Part shown: piece by piece, positions 16,455 to 26,050 of the stretch
How the letters are laid out: each line of letters begins with the position of its first letter
Position numbering within the stretch: position 1 is the stretch's first letter
Assembly: GCF_009668025.1 (NCBI RefSeq)
Contig: NZ_WJXZ01000009.1
Span: forward strand, 558,001 to 622,000
Origin: Larkinella terrae
GTDB taxonomy: Bacteria > Bacteroidota > Bacteroidia > Cytophagales > Spirosomataceae
Direction of reading: 5' to 3'
Length of the DNA stretch: 64,000 nt
Translations under genes and position numbers: made by a program
The notes under the pieces: model-generated
Told to the model about the DNA's origin: nothing
Databases searched by the model: none
What the model saw: the letters and a program-made list of their open reading frames with translations, nothing else

Positions 16455-17507
16455 TTACTGATATTGAATATAAAGCGGTTTTGGCTCCAGCGACAGCACT
16501 TCGGCGGGCTCCATCAGGTGCGGAACCTTGTGGTTGGAACGAAGGTCGACTTTCTTCAAATCGTTTTTGTAGAACAGCTTAAAGCCCGTGTATTGCACCG
16601 GTTCTTTGACAATATAATCCCGGTACGAATCGATTTTCAGGGAAGGCGGTCCCCAACCGTCCATGTCCATCACGATTGCCACGCGCGGATCGCGTTTAAT
16701 ATTTTGGTAGTTCGTCACCATCCGTTGTGTAAAACGGTGGACCACCAGCACTTTCGGCGGAATGTTATTTTCTTTGACAATCCGGCTCAGGAACTGCACG
16801 GCATCATTCACGTCGGCGGCATCATACGTCCCGATTTTTGTACCCGGCCGGGCACCGGATTTCATCGAAAACTCCGGATCAATACCGAGGTGAACGTAGG
16901 GAAGTTTCAGGTATTTTTCGAGGAATGCCAGCTCGCCTTTCAGATCGGCCAGCCCCACCTGAACATCCAGAAAAACAATGGCGCCATCCTGCGCTCCCCA
17001 GCTGATGACCTTGCGAATGGTTTTGTCGCTCATCCGTAGCCGGTAGTTTCCATCTTTCTGAGGAGTGCCCTGGGCCGAAATCGCGACGAGGTGAAGGGCC
17101 TTCTGGATGGGTTTCGACGGATCAGCTTTCTGCCAGCGGGCAGCCTCTTCATCCAGTCGGCGCAACATTTCTTTGCGGGGGTATTCGCCCAAAGCCCCCA
17201 TTTTCTTGGAGTGCGGATTGCCGTAGTAAGCCAGAATCCGGTGTTTGGGCAATAGCGTGTCGGGCAGGGTTCCGGCGAATTTCAGCGTATCAGCTTTCAG
17301 CGGATCGGTTTCATTCAGGGTGTCGGCCGAAGCGGTTTGAACCGGGGTTTCTTTCTGAACCGAATCTTTGGCTGGTGTTGCCGCAGCAACACTATCGGTT
17401 TTGGTTTTTTCTCCGCTGCCAGTGCCGGACGTGCAGCCGGACATTGCGTTAAATTGAATAACTAAAGACGTAATTGCAACCATTTTCCATGCCGCTCGGC
17501 ATGACAT
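16455..17507 (-). CDS. Conserved lipoprotein of unknown function
   Basis: About 350 residues. From the ATG at 17507 the N-terminus has Arg/Lys, a hydrophobic run and the lipobox MSGC, so it should be a lipoprotein. A Thr/Ser/Lys/Pro-rich linker follows. The folded part (residues about 90-345) contains ILAYYGNP, HLVAISAQG, IVFLDVQVG, YVHLGIDPEF and VLVVHRFTQ. This periodic strand-Asp/Glu/His pattern suggests a TIM-barrel, possibly a hydrolase, but no family is recognised. The frame extends to a GTG at 17525. It is convergent with the acyltransferase gene across the palindrome at 16346-16437. Confidence 0.65.
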   Translation of the reverse strand: MSCRAAWKMVAITSLVIQFNAMSGCTSGTGSGEKTKTDSVAAATPAKDSVQKETPVQTASADTLNETDPLKADTLKFAGTLPDTLLPKHRILAYYGNPHSKKMGALGEYPRKEMLRRLDEEAARWQKADPSKPIQKALHLVAISAQGTPQKDGNYRLRMSDKTIRKVISWGAQDGAIVFLDVQVGLADLKGELAFLEKYLKLPYVHLGIDPEFSMKSGARPGTKIGTYDAADVNDAVQFLSRIVKENNIPPKVLVVHRFTQRMVTNYQNIKRDPRVAIVMDMDGWGPPSLKIDSYRDYIVKEPVQYTGFKLFYKNDLKKVDLRSNHKVPHLMEPAEVLSLEPKPLYIQYQ

Positions 17508-17554
17508 ACACCCTCCGTTTACCACCGTTTTTTGATTAGAATGTGAATAGTTCG

Positions 17555-17629
17555 ACGTACCTACGGACTAAAGTCCGTTAATTTCTCTTACATTTTTCAT
17601 AAAAAACGGACTTTCGTCCGTAGATACGT
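17555..17629. repeat. Long intergenic palindrome (25-bp arms, self-complementary inside each arm)
   Basis: Arms at 17555-17579 and 17605-17629 pair with two mismatches. Each arm also contains its own small palindrome of the type ACGGACTAAAGTCCGT, so the sequence can fold as one long hairpin or as two side-by-side hairpins. It lies in the gap between the lipoprotein gene start and the Sua5-like gene stop (17718). Confidence 0.75.
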
Positions 17630-17717
17630 TTTCCCAAAAATAGAAACTCTGCCGTAAAACGGAACAGTAATTGCAAAAAAATGAGTGAGCAATTTTGGAT
17701 AGTCCGGAAAAAACCGC

Positions 17718-18341
17718 CTATTCTTCCAGTATACCCAATCCCTGCCGAACCACGTCGAAGTCGTCGGTGGTAGCATCAATAATTGTCGAAGGAACATTGC
17801 CGCCGATGCCGCCGTCGATTACGATATCGACCAGATGCTGAAACCGCTCGAAGATAATTTCCGGATCGGTGATGTACGGCACAATATCGTCCTCGATGTC
17901 TTTGATTGTGGTGGTAATGATGGGATTACCGAGTTCTTTCACGATCCCGCGGGGAATGTTGTGATCCGGAACCCGGATGCCGACCGTTCGTTTGTTGGTG
18001 TGCAAAATTTTCGGAACCCGGTGACTCACATCCAGAATAAAGGTGTAAGGCCCCGGCAACAGCCGCTTCATTAACTTAAACGCCTGATTGCCAACGCGGG
18101 CGTAATCGGAAATATGACTTAAATCGTGGCAAATGAATGAGAAATCATTCTTCTGCGGTTTGATGCCTTTGATGCGGGCAATTCGCTCAATGGCGCGGGT
18201 GTTGTGAATGTCGCAACCCAGCCCGTAAATCGTATCGGTTGGATAAATGATGACTCCGCCGTCGCGCAGAACATCGACAACGTGGCGGATTTTGCGCTCT
18301 TCGGGGGTATCGGGGTGAATCCGTAGAAACTCGGCTGACAT
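17718..18341 (-). CDS. L-threonylcarbamoyladenylate synthase (Sua5/YciO/YrdC family)
   Basis: 207 residues, one YrdC-type domain. [17 protein letters not shown] and [18 protein letters not shown] fit the nucleotide- and threonine-binding surface. Known members make threonylcarbamoyl-AMP from threonine, bicarbonate and ATP for the t6A37 modification of tRNA. The start [15 protein letters not shown] is typical for the YciO branch, whose function is less sure than that of TsaC/YrdC. I chose the ATG at 18341 over that at 18350. It stands alone on the minus strand. Confidence 0.85.
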   Translation of the reverse strand: MSAEFLRIHPDTPEERKIRHVVDVLRDGGVIIYPTDTIYGLGCDIHNTRAIERIARIKGIKPQKNDFSFICHDLSHISDYARVGNQAFKLMKRLLPGPYTFILDVSHRVPKILHTNKRTVGIRVPDHNIPRGIVKELGNPIITTTIKDIEDDIVPYITDPEIIFERFQHLVDIVIDGGIGGNVPSTIIDATTDDFDVVRQGLGILEE

Positions 18342-18453
18342 ACAATTCAATTAGTTATCTGCTAAACTAACCTGTGGCAATTTGGTTGCAAATAACCGCT
18401 TTCTTCGGCCGATTGAAAGAAGAAAATCAGGAGAATCGGGAATCAGTTGTTTG

Positions 18454-19500
18454 TCAGACCATCATTCGAACATCGCCCTGGCTCATCTGGCGGTTTTGCT
18501 GCCATTGGGCATAGCGCCGGTATAAACCGTTTATTGGAACGTGCCATTTGCAAAGGCGGAGGATAAAAACCGTCTGAAAATCCGGTTTTTCCATGAATTC
18601 GAGTAACTCCTTAAACCGGAACGCGAGCTCGAACTGCTCGGCGTAAAAGCACTGCCGGATAAACCACCGGATCCGGCTGGCCAGGGCGTGGTATTCGTCG
18701 GAAGACTGGCACTGGTCGAACGCTTTGTAACAGACTTTCAGCGTTGAACTAAGTAATGAACTGTTCCGGTCCTGAAACTGACTGGAAAGCGACTTTCGAA
18801 CAATCCGCTTGCTCGTCAACACTTCATCCTGGTAATGATACCGGTAATTCCGGGCCGTCCGCACCCAGAAATCAAAGTCCTCGTAGCTCAGTGACTCGTC
18901 GTAGCCGCCCAGACTTTCCAGTACATCTTTCCGCATCATCATGGTGGGAGTCGAGACAAAATACGACGCGAGAATTTCCTTGAAAACCCAGCCCGACGGC
19001 ACATCGACCGTCGCCTGGCCCGCTGCACCGACGGGAAAATGGTAGCCGGTCAGCTTCCCGGTTTCGTCAATAAAGGCCGCATTGCTGAAGATAACTGCAT
19101 AATCGCCCGCCAGTCGGTCAAAACCGGCGACCTGCCTCGCAATCCGTTCGGGATGTAATAAATCATCGGCCGATAGATCAATAACGTAGCGCCCCTTTGC
19201 CAGTTTCAGTCCCTGATTAAAAGCCCGGCAATTTCCAATATTTTCGGTATTTCGGATGAACTGAATTTTCGGATGCAGTTGCTTCAATTCTTCCACCCGG
19301 GCCGCCGACTGATCGCTGCTATTGTTGTCAATAACGATCAGCTCGATCATGGGATAAGTCTGGTTCAGAACGGATTGAATGGATGCGGTAATAAACCGTT
19401 CATGGTTGTAGCTAATGCAAATAACGGTTACCAGTGGTCGGATGGACGACAGATAATCAGCCAGCAAACCAGGTGGTGCCACGAATGGAATTTCAGCCAT
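18454..19500 (-). CDS. Glycosyltransferase family 2 protein
   Basis: 348 residues. The GT-A domain starts at about residue 21 with PLVTVICISYNHERFI, then IELIVIDNNSSDQSA and DLSADDLLHPERI, where the Asp pair takes the place of the DXD metal/nucleotide site. About 100 helical residues follow the catalytic domain. No membrane segment, so it works at the cytosolic face on a lipid- or saccharide-linked acceptor. Donor and acceptor are unknown. No other polysaccharide synthesis genes flank it except the WbqC-like gene 3 kb away. Confidence 0.88.
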   Translation of the reverse strand: MAEIPFVAPPGLLADYLSSIRPLVTVICISYNHERFITASIQSVLNQTYPMIELIVIDNNSSDQSAARVEELKQLHPKIQFIRNTENIGNCRAFNQGLKLAKGRYVIDLSADDLLHPERIARQVAGFDRLAGDYAVIFSNAAFIDETGKLTGYHFPVGAAGQATVDVPSGWVFKEILASYFVSTPTMMMRKDVLESLGGYDESLSYEDFDFWVRTARNYRYHYQDEVLTSKRIVRKSLSSQFQDRNSSLLSSTLKVCYKAFDQCQSSDEYHALASRIRWFIRQCFYAEQFELAFRFKELLEFMEKPDFQTVFILRLCKWHVPINGLYRRYAQWQQNRQMSQGDVRMMV

Positions 19501-19784
19501 ACTGATGATGAAGATAGGATTAATCAGACAAAGAGCGATGACCCTTTATAGGACAATAGTATGGATTATCCAATCGAAAAATACAACGTTTTTTAGCGAA
19601 CGGCGTAGTTGGGACGAACCCGGAAGTATGTAACTGATAAAACCGAAAAGTAAATAAAGTCAGTTCTGGCACGGTTTTTATTCTAATTACCAGCAAGAAA
19701 CAGTCAGGGCCTTTGCCGAGAGCTTGGCCTCTGATTTTTGGGTTAGGGTTATTGTAAATGCTCTCTAAACGGTTTGGGGAGCAT

Positions 19785-20714
19785 TTATTGTTTTACGGCC
19801 TTCAGCGCATTTTTATCGCCCTGCCTTTTGTATAGCACCACGTTCATATCGAAACCGACGATCAATAATAAACAGACCAGGTTGATCCAGATCATGAGTA
19901 CGATCAGTGTTCCGATGGAACCGTAAAGTTTATTGTAAGACCCGAAGTTGGAGACGTAAAACGAAAAACCGTAGGTGGTCAGCACAATCAGTACGGAAGC
20001 CAGAATGCTCCCCGGATTGAAAAATTTCCACTGTTTGTCGATGTCGGGGCCAAATTTGTAAATGACCGAAATAGCCGCAACAAATACCGCAAAAACGACG
20101 AGATAACGTCCCGCACTCAGCATCGTTGTCACCACGATGTTGTCCAGAATCCGGATATGCTGCAAATAATCGGTGATCAGACCCCCGATCACCAGCACCG
20201 CAATGGCCAGAAACAGGGCAATCGCCAGCATGATTGTCAAGCCGAAGGCAATCAGACGGGTTTTGAAAAAACCGCGTCGGCCAATGGTGTGCGACGAATT
20301 GAAGGCCATCATCAGCGAAAGAATTCCGTTTGTTGCCGCATACAAAGCCAGAATAAAACCGAACGACAGCACGTTGCCGCGCGGTCGGCTGATGATGTCG
20401 TAAATCGTCGTTTTAACGGTTTCGTAGGTCGATGCGGGCAACACCTGGGAGAAAAAATCCATCACCTGATCTTCGAGGTCCGGAATTGGAATCAGCGGTA
20501 TCAGCGTGAACAGAAAGATTACTGCCGGAAAAACCGCCAGAATGAGGCTATAGGCCGCCGAAGCCGCCCGTTCGCTGGTGTCATTGTCGGTGACCCGGGG
20601 AATAAATTGTCGTAAAAAGTCGAACCAGTTTTGCGGGGAATCGAAGGCCCGGTGTTTTTGCAGGAAGATGATTGCGCGCTGAACGGCATTGTACCGCATC
20701 AATTTTTCCAACAT
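19785..20714 (-). CDS. YihY/virulence factor BrkB family membrane protein
   Basis: 309 residues with six predicted membrane helices and the family pattern: an amphipathic N-terminus, ERAASAAYSLILAVFPAVIF at the first helix and FNPGSILASVLIVLTTYGFS near the fifth. The YihY/UPF0761 family is proposed to be a transporter or envelope factor; old annotation as RNase BN is wrong. The ORF is intact. It is separated by only 27 bases from the thioesterase gene upstream, so the two may be co-transcribed. Confidence 0.88.
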   Translation of the reverse strand: MLEKLMRYNAVQRAIIFLQKHRAFDSPQNWFDFLRQFIPRVTDNDTSERAASAAYSLILAVFPAVIFLFTLIPLIPIPDLEDQVMDFFSQVLPASTYETVKTTIYDIISRPRGNVLSFGFILALYAATNGILSLMMAFNSSHTIGRRGFFKTRLIAFGLTIMLAIALFLAIAVLVIGGLITDYLQHIRILDNIVVTTMLSAGRYLVVFAVFVAAISVIYKFGPDIDKQWKFFNPGSILASVLIVLTTYGFSFYVSNFGSYNKLYGSIGTLIVLMIWINLVCLLLIVGFDMNVVLYKRQGDKNALKAVKQ

Positions 20715-20741
20715 AATGACGTAGCGTTACTAGACGAAAAT

Positions 20742-21161
20742 TTAAACCGCTGTTTCAAAAAAAGGTTTCAGTTTTTCGTTGAGTTCAGCGGGCGATTTGG
20801 TCAGTCGCCCCGTGGCTGCCTGCATGAAAACCAGCGTGGTTTCGCCGGTATTCAGGTGTTCGCCATGCTGGTTGTAAATGTCGTAGTGAAAAATGATGCG
20901 AACACCGGGGCGTTCCGGAATCGTAACCCGAATCGTCAGCATGTCGTCGTAGCGGGCCGGACGCAAATACCGCGAGCGGTTTTCGTAAACGGGCATCATC
21001 ACCCCCGACGCTTCCATTTCCTTGTAATGAAACCCCAGACTCCGCAGGGCCTCCACCCGCCCGATTTCGTAGTAGCGGGCATAATTGCCGTAATAAACAT
21101 ACCCCATCTGATCGGTGTCGGCATAACGAACGCGAATGGGCGGAACTTCGTATTGAAACAT
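20742..21161 (-). CDS. Acyl-CoA thioesterase, 4-hydroxybenzoyl-CoA thioesterase-like hotdog fold
   Basis: 139 residues. RYADTDQMGYVYYGNYARYY near residue 10 carries the catalytic Asp and the conserved YG of the YbgC/FadM branch. It hydrolyses short- or medium-chain acyl-CoA esters. The frame is open to 21239, but the ATG at 21161 gives the family N-terminus MFQYEVPPIRVRYADTD, and the upstream stretch overlaps the palindrome at 21176-21245. It lies between MltG and YihY on the minus strand. Confidence 0.87.
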   Translation of the reverse strand: MFQYEVPPIRVRYADTDQMGYVYYGNYARYYEIGRVEALRSLGFHYKEMEASGVMMPVYENRSRYLRPARYDDMLTIRVTIPERPGVRIIFHYDIYNQHGEHLNTGETTLVFMQAATGRLTKSPAELNEKLKPFFETAV

Positions 21162-21175
21162 TTTTCTGTAAGACA

Positions 21176-21245
21176 AGAGAGGTGAGATAAGAGAGAAAAG
21201 AATAACTGTAACTGAAAAGTCTTTACTCTCTTGTCTCACCTCTTT
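21176..21245. repeat. Intergenic palindrome (20-bp arms)
   Basis: Arms at 21176-21195 and 21226-21245 of the type AGAGGTGAGATAAGAGAG pair with two mismatches. It fills the 92-base gap between the MltG stop and the thioesterase start. It lacks a T-run, so it is not a classic terminator. Confidence 0.7.
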
Positions 21246-21253
21246 ATTCTACT

Positions 21254-22291
21254 TTATTTCATAATCCCTCGCTTGTTCAACTCCGCGTGGTAGATCCGGG
21301 CGTTGTTGATGTGTTCTTCGTAGGTTTTGGCGAAGGTGTGATGGCCGGAAAAATCGGGACGCGCCACAAAATACAGGTACTCGTGATTTTCGTGGTTCAA
21401 AACCGCATCGATCGAACTCAGCGTCGGCAGGTTGATCGGGCCGGGCGGCAAGCCTTTAAACCGGTAGGTGTTATAAGGCGAATCGATCTGCTTGTGGACG
21501 TTCAGGACGCGCCGGATCGTGAAATCACGAAGGGCAAAAACCAGCGTCGGATCGGCTTCGAGCAGCATGCCCTTATTCAATCGATTCAGGTATACACCGG
21601 CCACGCGCGGTTTTTCGTCGTTCGCCTTGCTTTCCGACTCCACAATGGATGCCAGCGTCTGTACCTGCGTCTGGGTCAGTCCCATGTCTTTCGCTTTTTG
21701 CTGCCGCTCCGGCGTCCAGAATTTCTTGTATTCCTTGCCCATCCGGTCCAGAAAATTGGTGGCGCTGGTGGTCCAGAAAAACTCGTAGGTGTTGGGCAAA
21801 AACATGCACATGATGGTGGTTGTATCAAAACCGTAATGCGCACATACCTGCGGATCTTTCAACAAACTGTCCAGGGCCTTTGGTCCGAATTCAAATTTGG
21901 CGCCCAGTTTGGAAATCAGCTCATCTTTCAGCCGGATATTGTTGAAAGTCAGCTTCATGGGGTCCTGGGCGCCCGAGCGGAGTTTCCGGATAGCTTCCTG
22001 GTTGCTCATCTTCTTTGTGATGACATACCGGCCATTTTTAACGTTTTCGGTGTATTTCATGAAGCGGGCCAGAAATCGGAACGACATCTTATCATTCACC
22101 ACCTGGTGAGCGTTAAGTGAATCCATGACGGTTTCGAAGGTAGCTCCGCGCGGAATGAATAACTCGAAATCCTTGTCGTTTTCTCCGACCTGCAGATTGG
22201 GCGTTTTAAATATCTGCCACGCATAAAACGAAAGCGTGGATAATAAAACCGATACGATAATCAGAATCGCAATTACAAACGTACGGGACAT
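21254..22291 (-). CDS. mltG: Endolytic murein transglycosylase MltG
   Basis: 345 residues. One N-terminal membrane helix (about 4-25) and then the YceG domain. IVESESKANDEKPRVAGVYL holds the catalytic Glu and LEADPTLVFAL plus SPYNTYRFKGLPPGPI are hallmark segments. MltG cuts nascent glycan strands and sets their length. I chose the ATG at 22291 (MSRTFVIAI); the longer frame would run into the palindrome at 22307-22355. Confidence 0.93.
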   Translation of the reverse strand: MSRTFVIAILIIVSVLLSTLSFYAWQIFKTPNLQVGENDKDFELFIPRGATFETVMDSLNAHQVVNDKMSFRFLARFMKYTENVKNGRYVITKKMSNQEAIRKLRSGAQDPMKLTFNNIRLKDELISKLGAKFEFGPKALDSLLKDPQVCAHYGFDTTTIMCMFLPNTYEFFWTTSATNFLDRMGKEYKKFWTPERQQKAKDMGLTQTQVQTLASIVESESKANDEKPRVAGVYLNRLNKGMLLEADPTLVFALRDFTIRRVLNVHKQIDSPYNTYRFKGLPPGPINLPTLSSIDAVLNHENHEYLYFVARPDFSGHHTFAKTYEEHINNARIYHAELNKRGIMK

Positions 22292-22306
22292 AAATGAGTT
22301 GGACGA

Positions 22307-22355
22307 TTGACCATAGACGATTGACAACGGACGATGGTCAATCGTCTATGGTCAA
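22307..22355. repeat. Perfect intergenic palindrome (19-bp arms)
   Basis: Arms at 22307-22325 and 22337-22355 are perfectly complementary around an 11-base loop. The sequence (TTGACCATAGACGATTGAC) is AT-balanced and has no T-run beyond TTTTTT at 22359 on the plus strand, where no gene precedes it. It lies between the EamA gene (stop at 22406) and MltG. Confidence 0.8.
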
Positions 22356-22405
22356 TAATTTTTTGACTGCAAATGTAGCAAGGAAGGCGGTTCTATAATA
22401 GCGTT

Positions 22406-23347
22406 TCAGGGTTTTGCCCGCACCGGTTTTTGAATGCCTTTGTAATTGGGCAGATTGACCAGCAGAACGCCCATCAGAATAACCGCCAGCGCCACCAATT
22501 GACGCCCCGAAATCGACTCGTTGGCAAACAGCCAGCCCAGCAAAACCGCAATCACCGGATTCACGTAGGCATACGTGCTGACAATCGCCGGTGGCCGGAC
22601 TTTCAGCAACCACAAATACGCCAGGTAGGTAATGATGGACCCCATGACGATCATGTAAATCAGCCCCAGCCAGGATTTCGTCGTAACCCGCGCCAGCTCA
22701 AAACCGCTCAGTTCACCGGCAATCAGGCTAACCAAACCACAGAACAAGCCCGCCGAAATGAGCTGCAAGCTACCGTTCAGCAGGGTTGATGAGGACGACG
22801 GTTTGTATTTTGCGTAGAGTGAACCGAGGGTCCAAAAAATGCCGCCGACCAGTAAAACCGCCACACTGATCCAGAATTTCCCGGTCGATGGCAGCGCCGA
22901 AGCGGTTTTTCCCGGCTGAATCACCAGCAAAACCACTCCCGCAAAACCGATGACCAGGCCCAAGGGAATCATCCAGTTTGAAAAATAAGTCGGCCACTGG
23001 CGACGGTCCAGCAGGACAAACCAGAACGGCAGCGAGGTTACCAAAATAGCTGCCAGCCCGGACGGAATGTGCTGCTCGGCCCAAATGACCGAAACCGTTC
23101 CGCCAAACAACATCAGAATTCCGCTCAAGGCGTTTCGGCCTAATACCTGCGCGGTCAGGTTGATTTTGCCCTGCGTCAGGTTCCAGCCAAACAATAATAC
23201 GCCAGCGGTAAAAAACCGCATGCCCGACATCAGAAACGGCGGGATTGTCGCCAGTCCAAACAGCGCGGCCAGGTACGTCGATCCCCAAATGATGTAAATG
23301 GCGGCAAATGCCAGGAAAACCAGTATGGGTTTGGGTTGTTCCTTCAT
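22406..23347 (-). CDS. EamA/DMT-family exporter (YedA/RhaT type)
   Basis: 313 residues with ten hydrophobic segments in two five-helix EamA repeats, the usual drug/metabolite transporter arrangement. FAAIYIIWGSTYLAALFGL is typical for helix 1, and YAYVNPVIAVLLGWLFANE for helix 9 to 10. It is likely an exporter of amino acids or similar metabolites; the substrate cannot be predicted. It starts 19 bases after the stop of the LDH2-type dehydrogenase gene, so both may share a transcript. Confidence 0.88.
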   Translation of the reverse strand: MKEQPKPILVFLAFAAIYIIWGSTYLAALFGLATIPPFLMSGMRFFTAGVLLFGWNLTQGKINLTAQVLGRNALSGILMLFGGTVSVIWAEQHIPSGLAAILVTSLPFWFVLLDRRQWPTYFSNWMIPLGLVIGFAGVVLLVIQPGKTASALPSTGKFWISVAVLLVGGIFWTLGSLYAKYKPSSSSTLLNGSLQLISAGLFCGLVSLIAGELSGFELARVTTKSWLGLIYMIVMGSIITYLAYLWLLKVRPPAIVSTYAYVNPVIAVLLGWLFANESISGRQLVALAVILMGVLLVNLPNYKGIQKPVRAKP

Positions 23348-23366
23348 AGAGCGGTCGTTTCCTACT

Positions 23367-24437
23367 CTAAACCCATTTTAGCCCAAACCGTTCCGCGAGG
23401 TCCCGCAAACTCTGAATAACCGGTTCGATCAGCGGCAATCCGTTTGCTTCACGCTCTGCTTCCATTTCGCGTTCGGGATCGCCGGGAATCAGCACCTGCT
23501 TGCCCTCCACCGCCCGGGCGGTGCGGAAGGCCCCAATCCAGTTGTCCATGTGTTGCTTGAACTCATCGGCGGGCCGGAAGGCGTCTACGCGCATTGCACC
23601 GAAGAAGTGACCGGTCCCGGCCCCAACGCCTTCTTTAGCGGCCATAAAACCGGCTGTGGCGAAGGGCGGCACCCACGGTCCGTAATTGGCTCCCGACAAA
23701 ACGCCGGAGAAAATATCGACAATTGCGCCCAAACCGTACCCTTTGTGGCTGCCATGTTCACGATCGGAACCCAACGGCAGTAAAGCTCCGCCGTTTTTGA
23801 TGGGATTGGAATCCGTTGATGGTTGACCCATTGCGTCCTGCGCCCAGCCCAGGGGCGCGTCCTGACCCTTGCGCTGCAAAATTTCCATCTTGCCGTAAGC
23901 CACCGCCGTCGAGGCAAAATCGGCCACAAAGGGCGGCTGCGTCAGGGCTGGAACCGCCACGGCAATGGGATTGGTTCCCAGCAACTTATCGAGCGAAAAC
24001 GTCGGTGCTACGAGCGGAGCCGCGTTGGTCATCGTCAGGCCGATCATATCGTTTTCGAGGGCCAGCATGGCGTGGTAACCGGCAATGCCGAAGTGGTTGG
24101 AATTTCGGACGGCCACCCAGCCGGTTCCGGCAATCCGCGCTTTTTCAATGGCAATCTGCATAGCTTTCGGGCCGACAACCAGGCCCACGCCCCGGTCACC
24201 ATCGACCACCGCCGTCGACGGTGTTTCGTGAACTACCTGAATGTTGGGCGTCGGATTCAGCCGACCGTGATCGAACAGCCGGACGTAGCCCGCCAGACGC
24301 GCCACGCCGTGGGAATCGACACCCCGCAGGTCGGCCTGAACCAAAACCGTGGTGGCCAGGTCAGCGTCTGCTTCGGAAAAGCCAATTTTCAGAAAAATCT
24401 GCCGGGTAAAGTCTTTAACTTGGAGAACTGGAATCAT
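23367..24437 (-). CDS. LDH2/MDH2-type NAD(P)-dependent 2-hydroxyacid dehydrogenase
   Basis: 356 residues of the malate/L-lactate dehydrogenase family (ldh_2/YlbC-AllD type), distinct from Rossmann LDH. ADLRGVDSHGVARL has the conserved His, NSNHFGIAGYH the second one, and PLVAPTFSLDKLLGTNPIAV the cofactor loop. It oxidises a 2-hydroxyacid such as malate, lactate, ureidoglycolate or a sugar acid with NAD(P). I chose the ATG at 24437 (MIPVLQVKDF) because the longer frame adds 33 basic residues absent from the family. The neighbouring EamA gene is downstream on the same strand. Confidence 0.87.
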   Translation of the reverse strand: MIPVLQVKDFTRQIFLKIGFSEADADLATTVLVQADLRGVDSHGVARLAGYVRLFDHGRLNPTPNIQVVHETPSTAVVDGDRGVGLVVGPKAMQIAIEKARIAGTGWVAVRNSNHFGIAGYHAMLALENDMIGLTMTNAAPLVAPTFSLDKLLGTNPIAVAVPALTQPPFVADFASTAVAYGKMEILQRKGQDAPLGWAQDAMGQPSTDSNPIKNGGALLPLGSDREHGSHKGYGLGAIVDIFSGVLSGANYGPWVPPFATAGFMAAKEGVGAGTGHFFGAMRVDAFRPADEFKQHMDNWIGAFRTARAVEGKQVLIPGDPEREMEAEREANGLPLIEPVIQSLRDLAERFGLKWV

Positions 24438-24612
24438 TTGTTTGGTGGAATCAGGCCGAATATTTGCACGCGGCCGAACGGTTTTAACGGACAATTCACT
24501 AAATCGAAGCCGAATAGTGGACTGTTTTTTTCGCAAAAATAGCCGACAGACTAAACGAAACCGTCACAACCGGAATCTATATTCTCGAAAACGCTTTTTT
24601 ATACGCCGTACC

Positions 24613-25783
24613 ATGAAAACAGTTCCCATATTTATTGCCGCTTTGTTGTTGATGATGACTGCCCGGGCGCAGGACGACGAACAGCGGATCAGCTCGAAAA
24701 TCCAGCACGTAACGGTTTTTCTGAACCGCGCCCAAATCAACGCTCAGGCGCGGGCGACGATCAATCCGGGCGTTACGCGGGTGATTATCGACAATGCCTC
24801 GGCACAAACTGATCCGCAGAGTATTCAGGTGAGCGGCAAAGTCAGTTCAGACCGGGGCGAGGCCGTGATTCAGGGTGTTCAGTTCCGCACCAATTTTCTG
24901 ACGAAAGTGCCGAAACCGGTTTCCCTGCAAAGGCTGGAGGATTCGCTCCGGATTGCCCGCGATACCTTTGATGTTTTGAACCTGCAGAAAGAAGTGCTCG
25001 ATAACGAGAAAAAAATGGTGCTGGCCAACCAGAAAGTGGGGACTGGCGCCCGCCCAACCCCGGTCGGCGATGATGAAAAAAGCGGACGCGGGGGCAGCCG
25101 CCAACGAATCCGCTGCCGCGCCAGCCGCCGATCTGGCCACCACGGCTAATTTTACGCAGGCTTCGGAACAGCCGACGGGCGTCAATTTTGAGATTTCCAT
25201 TCCGTACACCATTCTGTCGAATAACCGTCCGCAGGTGGTCGATATTCAAACCGGCGAAGTACCTGCCACCTACCGCTACACGGCCACGCCCAAAGTCGAC
25301 CAGGATGCATTTCTGATTGCGACGCTTTCCGGCTGGGAAAAATTGAATCTGCTGACGGGTGACGCCCGAACTTATTTTGAAGGCACTTACGTCGGCGAAT
25401 CGCGGGTGGATTTGAAACAGGCGGGAGATACGCTGACGGTCGGTTTGGGTCGTGACAAAAAAATCATCATAAAACGCGAAAAAACGCAGGATTTCAGCAG
25501 CCGCAAGGGCCTGAGTTCGTCCATTCGCGATTCGTATACCTACAAGATTACCGTTCGGAATACCAAATCGGAAGTAGTGAACCTGACGCTGTTCGACCAG
25601 ATCCCGGTTTCGACCGACAATCGGATTGAAGTAGAACTGAACGACAGCGCCGGTGCTGAGCGAAATAACGAAACCGGTCGCCTGACCTGGAATCTGTCCT
25701 TGAAACCGGGTGAAAACCGGGAGTTGGTGTTTAGGTACACCATCAAATACCCAAAAGGAAAACAACTCGTCAATGCCGAGTAA
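24613..25783 (+). pseudogene. Broken DUF4140/DUF4139 (mucoidy-inhibitor-like) gene
   Basis: From the ATG at 24613 a signal peptide (ends RAQ) and a DUF4140 domain read in one frame, then the frame runs into non-family residues from about 25030 and stops at 25149. A second frame, entered near 25040-25070, encodes the C-terminal DUF4139 domain (VNFEISIPYTILSNNRPQVV to the end at 25783). Intact relatives have roughly 550-650 residues; these two pieces total about 390. A coiled-coil and the start of DUF4139 are therefore missing, with a frame change at the junction. It is either a pseudogene with an internal deletion or an assembly error. Members are surface/periplasmic proteins of unknown mechanism. 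Confidence 0.8.
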
Positions 25784-25795
25784 CTAGCCGCAATT

Positions 25796-25841
25796 CTGAA
25801 ACCGGCAGGGTCGTCGAGCCTCGATACCTTGCCGGTTTCAG
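25796..25841 (+). terminator. Inverted repeat, probable terminator after the DUF4139 pseudogene
   Basis: Perfect 12-bp arms (CTGAAACCGGCA type) at 25796-25807 and 25830-25841. Only a weak T-rich tail follows, so termination is plausible but not certain. It lies 13 bases beyond the DUF4139 stop. Confidence 0.5.
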
Positions 25842-26050
25842 GTTATTTTGGAATCGACTTTTGCAAAGGACTGTAGCTGGAATAGAAAAAACTTCAACTG
25901 ATTTTGCAACCAATTTCCGGCAAAAAAGTACGGATTTACCCTGCGAAGCGTTCCTATTTTGGTCTTTACAACCGGTTGGCCCGTTTTTTACGGTAAAAAA
26001 ATTAAGAACCTGCGCGGGGTATATTTTTTCAGCTTTGTTGTTTATAGCAT

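Noticed and set aside
24349-24612. Upstream extension of the DUF4140 reading frame
   Set aside because: It overlaps the 5' part of the divergent dehydrogenase gene and lies before the signal peptide start at 24613.
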